From Lota lota (lineage: Eukaryota; Chordata; Actinopteri; Gadiformes; Lotidae): 64,000 nucleotides of DNA. Shown here one piece after another: positions 55,336 to 64,000 of the stretch. The DNA lies in assembly GCA_026745465.1 (NCBI GenBank), contig JACYXH010000860.1:44631-108630 (forward strand), given 5' to 3'. The notes under the pieces were generated by a model, which was not told the origin of the DNA, searched no databases, and saw only the letters and a program-made list of their open reading frames with translations. The position numbers were made by a program, and so were the translations under genes. Numbering within the stretch: position 1 is the stretch's first letter; each line of letters opens with the position of its first letter.

Positions 55336-56499
55336 GTGGTTTGAATGGTGTAGTAACGTTGGTCGTTTGCAGTCATGTCTGAATGGAAGCAATGCAGTTT
55401 ATGCAAACTTCCCAGTAATACTTCCTCCAGATGCACAGCTCCAGCATCAGCTCTCCTCAGCCAAGGATTCCTGGTCCGCTAACAAACACAGTGGTAGTAG
55501 TTGAGCCATTTATTCTTTGGACGCCTCGTTTAAATCATTCTGAACCAAAGTGCTGGCTTGAGTGTAAAAGAGGAATGGAAGATTCATTTGATATTTTAAA
55601 CTTGCACTAAGAAACATGCACACTCTTGTTATTCAGGAAAACAGTCAAACATTGTGTGAATTCAACAGGTTGTCAAATGACGTAGAAAAAAGGTTGAGGT
55701 TGGTATTAACCTTCCAAAGACTTAAGCAGTCACATCGTAGGCCTCGTGTTGTTCCTGGTCATCAGCTTCATCTATTCACAATCCACTTTAAATCAGTATA
55801 CAAATAAAAACCGTCTCCCACCTCAGCCGACAGACTCACTATCATTTGTTCAAATAAACCATACAACTTGTAGAACTTGTGCAGCAGTAGCACAGACTCT
55901 GTAGCCTTCACATTTAGGGGTTAGAGAGTCTAAATAAAACGTATTAACCCAGGGACTGTTTTCTCTAAATCAGCCACCATAAGTGATGGCTGCCCTAACA
56001 GATTTAAGAACAAAAACACTTCAGTAGCAGTGAGTGTGATAATCACTTTAGAGCTGGGCTTCATTCGCCCCGACCGGGACGTCCTTCGTCAGGCAGGACC
56101 TCCAGCACGGCTCCACCATCAGCTCCCCTCCGCCACGGCGTCCCGGTCTGCTATCAAACAGCGCTAGTTGGGTCTAACATCTGCTAACAAACCTGGGGAT
56201 GGAAACATTTGCAAAGGGGTAGCGAATATCCAACTTCCTTAAGTTTCCAAGTTGACTTATTGAGAAATGTATAAGTGTGAAATGAACTGAGAAATGTGTA
56301 ACTATGGTAGTAGTAGTAGCAGCAATAGGAGCAAAAATAGCTCACGTGACTTAGATGACCCAAAATATTACCTCAAATCACAGCTTAGGAAGAATTCACA
56401 GTGAAAATTCACAAACTAAAAACTAATAAATCTCCCTCTACAATCGTTTACAAAAACTAAAAAGAACCTCCGGGCATTTAGCGTTTCAGAACAGCTTGG

Positions 56500-56700
56500 T
56501 GATGGTTACCCTCTGGTCCTCAGCCTCCGGTCCACCCTGGTGCCCCATGCCTGGTCCAGGGGATCTGGTTACCCTCTGGTCCACCCTGGTGCCCCATGCC
56601 TGGTCCAGGGGATCTGGTTACCCTCTGGTCCACCCTGGTGCCCCATGCCTGGTCCAGGGGATCTGGTTACCCTCTGGTCCACCCTGGTCCAGGGGATCCT
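56500..56700. repeat. 49-bp CCACCCTGGTGCCCCATGCC repeat, right-arm copy
   Basis: Mirror of 25645-25870 with three full 49-bp units and only one short-type unit. Confidence 0.9.
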
Positions 56701-58779
56701 GTAAAGTCAGACAGCATCTTTGTAAACACGTTTACACAGAGGTCTTGTTTTGTACAATATGTACATGTAATTAAATCTCAGAAGACGACGTGCTATAACA
56801 TATTAGCTGTGCTATAACTTATTAGCTTTATTTATTAACTAGAGACATACAGGTTGGCCGTCTTCAGGAAGGCAAACTTCCACACACCGAGTCAAGGTAC
56901 TGAACCAATCACAATCAAGCATATTCACATCCAATAGAAATCATTGTAACTCCATAATCATTAACAGTGATGTCAACACACGGTAACAAATATATTCTAT
57001 GAATATCACAACAGCAAGTTCAATTACACTATGGAATGCCACTAACACTAGTGAGCCTGGTTCAACGCTTCCTCGACCACATCTACCTCCCGACCACTCT
57101 GCATAGATCACTTTGAGAAGGTCATATAACGTTACAGAAAAGAATGGGTAAATACGGTAGGTATCAATGTGAAACCGTCCATATCAAACGCTCACCTGCG
57201 TGGTTGGATTGACATCTTGTGCGTCATACAGGTTCAGGATAGCAAGGACTGGAGCTGCCCCCACTGTTAACACAAAACAATCATCCATTTAATAACAAGA
57301 CATCACACACTGGAATCACATGGGAACAACAATTACCAAACACAGGAAGTGATGCAGCAATTTATAAATCCTTTCCTATAAAAACCTGTCCTGCCTCATT
57401 TTCCAAGTCAATGAGTGTACGCAAAAGATGTAGTATGTCTGAATGTGTCACTACTCTTCAATGAGCTTTACATCATGGCCTCACCAAGAATAAACTGAAA
57501 ACCAATACAATAGTCAGGGTGCTTAAGAGGAACAACTGTTCTTAGTTTGCTTATGTTATGTGGGATTTAATCTACAGCCGCAGTTTTATGGTAGCATTTG
57601 CGCAACAATTAAACTTATTTGACTCTTCTGAACAGCTATTCCATTAGTTTTTACACAAATAAGCACGTTTACATTGAACCCTTCCTTTTATTTCTGAAGT
57701 CTAGTAGAGACAACACAGAGAAGACAGAATTTATTCAGCCCAAGCACTGAAACTGAAAGTGCATTGACCTCACCGTTATGGAGTCCTTTTTAGCCCAGTG
57801 GGGAGACGGCAGCGAGGGATGGAGCTGGGTGTGGAGGCAGACACCTTGTGACACAAACTACAGTTACAATTTCAGCTCTGTAGGGTTAGGGTGAGGGTTT
57901 AACTGGGCCAATCACAGCCCAGATATTTAAAACACTAGCAGTATCAATAGTAATATAATAGTAAAATGATACTTAGCCATATTCAGCTGCTGGCTTGTTG
58001 TAGATCAAAGGAGCCGCACTATGGAAATGCCAAATTGTAATTAAAATGTTGCAGCCTTAAACGATCTCTGCATCATATACGCGACTCGAAAATGTTTACG
58101 CAACAACACAGTGTCAGTTGTAGAGAGCAATTATCAAAGTAGTTTTGCGGGATTTTATAAAAATGTTATGTTTCATTATGAGTGCACTACCTAAAGCACA
58201 ATAAAGTGATCAAATATTGCAGATGGTTACTGATAGAAATAGGGAACCGCCAGATGACCTAATTAGGTACGCTTGTTAGTGATGAGGTTAAGCAAATGTC
58301 AATCTAATCGTACTGCCAAATGCCCTCCCAGGTGAATCAACATCCACAACTCATACACAGTACTGCAGCATTAGAGGTTCACAAACTGCATATTTCTAAC
58401 TACTAACCTTGGCAGAAAGCCCAAAACAGTCATACTGGAATCCTAACGTTCCAGTACAAACCAGCAATACATAACCAGCACCTCACCTTGAGCTGAACGA
58501 CGATGAAGATCTTGTGGTCCTTTGATCATCTTCGCATTTCAAAATACAGCCAACAGACTTACCTTGAGGCGATCTAGTAGTTTGATGCTGTTGGTATATG
58601 TACAAATAATTTTGACTAAACAGTTCCCCCATCTAACTAATTAACTACTACCAATAAACAAGGTTCACCAGCGTACAAAAAAACAAACTGATCTGATGCT
58701 TTTTGTCCACTTCCTTGCTACTCTCAAAAACATTGCATTCAAATTGCATGAGTGTTGCCTTATTGATCTGGGTGTGGTC

Positions 58780-61200
58780 TGAGTGGCCCGAGATGCATGC
58801 TAGGACACTGTGCTATCTTAAGTCTACAGTTCTGTAGATGTTCCCCCTCAGAAATAACCAAGTGTTCATAAGGCTGTCGTCACATCAGTTACATGAACAG
58901 GAACATCCGTCAGGACCGTGACAGGGACTGCCCAAGGAGAAATGCCAAGGGTAGGATGTGAGGGCTCGAACACTTAGCGACTAGAATACAACCTAACTCT
59001 TACAGTAGAGAACCATTGAGCACATTTCAATGTTCCTCTTCATAGATCTTGAAGCCCCAGTTAGGGTTTCTTTACGTCCACATCTGAAGAACAACACACC
59101 TGCAGCTTGAAGAGGACCCTAGTTGGGATGTTTCCAAGATGGTTTCTGATTCAAGGGGACCCATCTCCCAGGTCCAGCTAGCCTCGTCCAATACATTACA
59201 ATTCAGCCAGCGAAAGACTTGCGTCTCAGCACAGGAGTACAGAAGATCCACAGGTCATGGCAGCCATCGATCATGTCGGGGGTAGGAAGGGCAGCCACGT
59301 CGCAGACTGTCAAGCTTGAATAACCATTTACAAAAATGTTCTGGTACATTTTCATCTTCTCAGTTGGTTTCCTGTCCATTCTGTCCATTCGGAATGCCAT
59401 TAGTCCATCATCCATTGTTCCTAGTATCCATTGTTCCTTTCCATTGTTTGCATAATTCAGTCACACTGCAATCCAATCTGCATGACACTCAAGTCATCCT
59501 ATCCAGTGTGTAGGAGGTGGAATAGAAAGCCAGATGCTGGATCGCTCCAGGCTCTTGATGTATACTGGATTGCAAAGGCAAATCGTTGATTTGGGCCACA
59601 GACTTAAGTCATCCAGAAACGTCGTCCCAAAAGATACTCAAGGATGTTTTAAATGGAGTAGCGTCGTACTGTAGCTGAAAATTCTAAAGATAAAAATGTA
59701 GCGATAAAATACACCACCACATTAAACCAACCTGTTAAAATCTTCAGGGGTCAGCCCACATCCCATGTCAAGACGCTCACACATAGTATGCTATGTCAGG
59801 TCGATCCCTGGCCATCCTTACATGTAATACCCCATGCCAGGTACAACACTGGCCATGCTCACATGAAGAACCCTATGCCAGGTCAAACACTGGCCACGCT
59901 CACATGAAGTACCCTATGCCAGGTCAAACGCTGGCCACGCTCACATGAAGTACCCTATGCCAGGTCAAACACTGGCCACACTCACATGAAGTACCTATGC
60001 CAGGTTGAAAGCTGGCCACACACTTACATGAAGTACCTATGCCAGGTCAAACACTGGCCACACTCACATGAAGTACCTATGCCAGGTTGAAAGCTGGCCA
60101 CGCTCACATGAAGTACCCTATGCCAGGTTGAAAGCTGGCCACGCTCACATGAAGTACCTATGCCAGGTCGACAGCTGGCCACACTCACACATTAAGTATC
60201 CCATGCCAAGTTAAACCATGGCCACGCTCACACCGTTTATTCTATGCTAGGTTGAAGCCCGGCCACACTTTCATGTAGTAAGAACCCCATGCCAGGTCAG
60301 CCTCTGGCCCGGCTCACACATGTATGAAAAAATACAAATTAAAGAATTAAACAAACAATTACCATACTTACCAAACCAGGTAACAAAGTAAGATAAGCGG
60401 AAGCAGAAGGAGAACCCAGTGGTAGGTTGGTAGGTCTTAACAGAAGGACAGACCAGTGGTGGGTTGGTAGGTCTTAAGCAGAAGGACAGACCAGTGGTGG
60501 GTTGGTAGGTCTTGAACAGAAGGACAGACCAGTGGTGGGTTGGTAGGTCTTGAGCAGAAGGACAGACCAGTGGTGGGTTGGTAGGTCTTGAGCAGAAGGA
60601 CAGACCAGTGGTGGGTTGGTAGGTCTTGAGCAGAAGGAGAACCCAGTGGTGGGTTGGTAGGTCTTGAGCAGAAGGAGAACCCAGTGGTGGGGTAGTAGGT
60701 CTGAGCAGGATCCTCATCATCCCATCTTGGGAGCAGGCCGATGAGCCCCCTACTGGCTCAGACACGAGCCTTTCTCAGGCTGACCTGCAGAGTAATGGGC
60801 GAGGCCAGCTGGCCCTGGAAGATGGGTCTCCTCAAATCAGCAACCATCCTGGAAAGATCCCAACAAGAACTGCAGTTGTGGTCTCCTCCAGCTGGGGAGG
60901 TAGAGGAACCGTCACCACGGCTTCAAGATGTATGGAAGAGAACGTTGCAATGTGCTCAATGGTTCTCTCCTGTAAGATCTAGGTTGTGTTCTAGTTGCTA
61001 AGGGGACGAGCCCTCACACCTTGCCCCTGGCGTTTCTCCTCAGGGGAGACCCTGTCACTATCTTGAAGAACATTCTAATTCACGTAACTGACGTTACGAG
61101 GGCCCCTTAAACACTTGGCTTCTCCAGAGGGGGCACATCTACAGAGCTGTAGATGTCAGACAGCACATTACCCTAGCATGCATCTCTGATCACTCAAACC
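58780..61200. mobile_element. Foldback-like element, right-arm copy
   Basis: Mirror of 21105-23585: inverted repeats at about 58785-59260 and 60750-61195 around the 40-bp (about 59790-60310) and 38-bp (about 60400-60710) arrays. Confidence 0.6.
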
Positions 61201-61299
61201 ACATACCCCCATCATTAAGACAAAACACATGTGATGTGATGCAATGTTCAGCAAAGTAGTGGGAAAGTGAGCAGAAACATATCAGAGCAGGGCAGGGGG

Positions 61300-61865
61300 C
61301 CTGAGAGCGGGGGGACAGAGAGAGAGGGGGGCATGAGAGAGAGGGGACAGAGAGAGAGGGGACTGAGAGAGAGAGGGGACTGAGAGAGGGGGGACTGAGA
61401 GAGAGAGGGGACTGAGAGAGAGGGGGACTGAGAGAGAGGGGGACTGAGAGAGAGGGGACTGAGAGAGAGAGGGGGGACTGAGAGAGAGGGGACTGAGAGA
61501 GGGGGCAGAGAGGGGGCCTGAGAGAGAGGGGACAGAGAGAGAGGGGACTGAGAGAGAGGACTGAGAGAGGGGGACTGAGAGAGAGAGGGGGGATGAGAGA
61601 GAGAGGGGCAGAGAGAGAGAGGGGCTGAGAGAGAGGGGGACTGAGAGAGAGGGGACTGAGACTGAGAGAGGGGGACTGAGAGAGAGAGGGGGGACAGAGA
61701 GAGGGGGACTGAGAGAGAGGGGGCATGAGAGAGGGGGACGAGAGAGGGGGGACAGAGAGAGGGGGGACAGAGAGAGGGGGGCATGAGAGAGGGGCATGAG
61801 AGAGAGGGGCATGAGAGAGAGGGGCATGGGGGGGGGGGCGCATGAGGGGGGGGGGCGCATGAGGG
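61300..61865. repeat. GAGAGAGGGGACT-type purine minisatellite, right-arm copy
   Basis: Mirror of 20720-21070, expanded to about 565 bases. Ser/Pro/Leu-rich frames over it are artefacts. Confidence 0.95.
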
Positions 61866-62459
61866 GGAGGCGGGGCGAGAGAGCCTCAACCAACCAGGAG
61901 GCCAAAATGAGGCCTCAGCATAAAAAGGAAAAATCAGGACTTACAGTTTGCAGTTTCTTCTTCATGATTCAGTTGTGATACTCACAGAATCTCCATTTCT
62001 TGTTCTTGACCTGTGAAGGAGTGCAACGAGCAGATTAGTTTTAGAGCTCAAATGAACCACTGAACACAGTGGCAAAGTTGCTTCCTGTTCTATTAATTAT
62101 TCATGCGTTCCTTTCCCCAATCTTGGGCACTTGTCTACTTCCATATTTGTAGAGCGACCAATGTATTACAAGTTTTAAAACCCAGTTCTTTATTATTAAG
62201 CTTTTGATATTTTTATAATTTGTAAGATACATTGACCTTTTTTACAGTGGAAGTCAGTGGGCTTCAATCTACAACTCAAAGTACTTTCACCTGTAGAAAC
62301 TTTATTAAAATTAATACATTTTTTACTTTATTGCATAAAGGTGCAGTTGGAACAGACTTAGCAGATATAGCTTTATCTATATCTCTATCCAAGTGTTTTC
62401 ATTAGTGAATAATCCAATTTAAAAAGCAAGTTGCTTAAGAAGAAGCAACTAATAGTGAT

Positions 62460-62510
62460 AGATATCTATCCATCTATATCTAAACATATATCTATATATT
62501 TAAATATCTT

Positions 62511-62551
<41 letters not shown>

Positions 62552-62850
62552 ATCTCTCTATAGCTATATAGATATATAGTTATCTATATATCTATCTCTA
62601 TATATATCTATACCTATACCTCTATCGCTATCTATCCATCTCTCTGTAGCTATATCTATAGATATCTATATCTATACCTCTATCACTATCTATCCATCTC
62701 TCTATAGCTATATATATATAGATATCTATCTCTATCTCTATACCTCTATCGCTATCTATCCATCTCTCTATAGCTATAGATATTTATATATATATCGCTA
62801 TCTATCCATCTCTCTATAGCTATATCTATAGATATCTATATCTATTGCCG
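62460..62850. repeat. (TATC/TA)-rich tract, right-arm copy
   Basis: Mirror of 19595-20120, with a (TA)n run at about 62515-62548 and without the long (GA)n. Confidence 0.95.
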
Positions 62851-64000
62851 TTTGTATCAAGAAACGTCAGCCCGTCATCATCATCGTGCCACCACAGAGA
62901 CAAATCAACCGCTTAGCTTCAGCCACTCAACGGGCTATGGCCCGGTGGAACAAAACCAATGAAGCCATCCCGACACACTGTTTATTAGTCCTTTACTCAG
63001 TCAACGCAGAAAAGAGGAAACAGCGCCCCCCGGTGTCACACATTACAATGGCTAACAGAACAGGGCCAAACACCGCCATTGTGTGACGTCATTTCCCCGC
63101 CTACTACTTGTGATGGCGGCCAATTGAAAGTGAATGAGGTCTGGAGCTTCTAGAAGCGCTAGGCTAACCATGACAGTCACGTTTATTTCAATATAGCAAT
63201 AGGCCTATGACTTGTAACAATACTCATTTAAAACACTTTACGTCCCGTTACATCCACAACTAACATTATTTAACATATCAAGTAGGCCTAGTAGAAAAAC
63301 AAATGTTCCTCACAGCAGGTCCAGCTACAGCAGTCGCTTTTACTTCGAAAAGTCTTCGTTTCCTTGCGGTTAACCCGGAAAACAGAGGACCACATTTGTC
63401 CTTAGTCACACATAGAAGTTGAACCGGAAACTTCCAACCGTGTTGTGGTTTAATTTGTAAAAATTATTTAGGAAATGACCGTGTATTGGAGACAAAAGAC
63501 GGCTACTACCAAACTAGCTGCTTTACTGAACGGAAGTAAACAGCGCCACCTGCAACAAGCCCCGCGAACTCATTACCATGGCAACCTAATTAGTACACCT
63601 ACATGCAGGTGTGCATGGAAGCAAATCATAACGTTTTGAAGTTTTAAAAGCCATTTACATTTTGTATATGGAAATGTAAAACACCATTGAATTCATAACA
63701 TTGACATATTATACTTTGAAGCCAAAATCATCTGAATTCATTCGTTTTGAATTCACCTCGGCAATCGAGACTGAACGTGATGGAACAGACTGCTGTCATG
63801 GTGGTTATGTTGTGTTACGAGCTTTTTTGAAGCCCTGAAACCTACTGTGCTTATTGAGGCCCGACTTTGATTATACATAACTGACATAAACCGTACAATT
63901 TACCTGAGCCCCGTCCTCCTCCCTGTTGGCCATCGTTGGCTTTAATTCTCCAGCAGTTTTCTTTGATCACATGACTGACGGATGGCGCTCTGATAGGCCG

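Larger units (their letters stand above)
43090..64000 (-). repeat. Right arm of giant inverted repeat
   Basis: The reverse complement of 18439-37090 with local length changes. It is about 2.2 kb longer because its Penelope-like insertion (about 6.1 kb with flanks) is larger than the left one. It continues to the window edge, so the full arm is not seen. Confidence 0.93.

Overview
The window looks like nuclear DNA from a ray-finned fish. It has very long (CA)n, (GA)n, (TATC)n and (TA)n microsatellites, tRNA-derived SINEs with the tail typical of fish V/HpaI-type SINEs, a fish-type I/Nimb LINE with a (GAA)n tail, a Gmr1-type LTR retrotransposon, Penelope-like elements, an intron-containing F-type/C-type lectin gene and a broken fragment of aspartyl aminopeptidase (dnpep). 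The species cannot be fixed from sequence reading alone. Almost all long reading frames belong to retroelements.

Layout. 1-440: a (CA)n composite repeat. 655-12289: one LTR retrotransposon (LTR, tRNA-Pro-like primer site, gag, protease, integrase, reverse transcriptase, RNase H, polypurine tract, LTR). Its integrase lies upstream of the reverse transcriptase, the Gmr1 order, and its 5' LTR is split by a nearly full-length LINE (811-6091) with a 14-bp target duplication. 12702-15340: exons of a chimeric lectin gene (F-type lectin exons, then a C-type lectin domain), with a SINE and a small hAT-like element in one intron. 15341-18438: mostly unassigned DNA.

18439-64000: a giant inverted repeat. 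The left arm (18439 to about 37090) is matched in reverse complement by the right arm (about 43090 to 64000, running off the window). The spacer of about 6 kb holds two dnpep exons, an array of tRNA-like units, a 78-bp hairpin, (GA)n, (CA)n and an 88-bp tandem repeat. The arms look nearly identical where compared by eye. They differ in minisatellite copy number and at one site where each carries a different Penelope-like element (left about 29399-33265, right about 52900-48100).

Both Penelope-like elements share an unusual layout: an SGNH-hydrolase domain (GDSN and DNIHW blocks), then a Penelope-type reverse transcriptase, then a GIY-YIG endonuclease. Both sit in telomere-like CCCTAAC-rich DNA, both are broken by frameshifts or stops, and each has an in-frame tandem expansion (78 bp in the left, 96 bp in the right). 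The left expansion has turned the end of the endonuclease into a 13-unit satellite in which every monomer is a perfect hairpin. This locus, with the palindrome around it, is the most interesting part of the window. Apart from the lectin gene I found no intact cellular gene.
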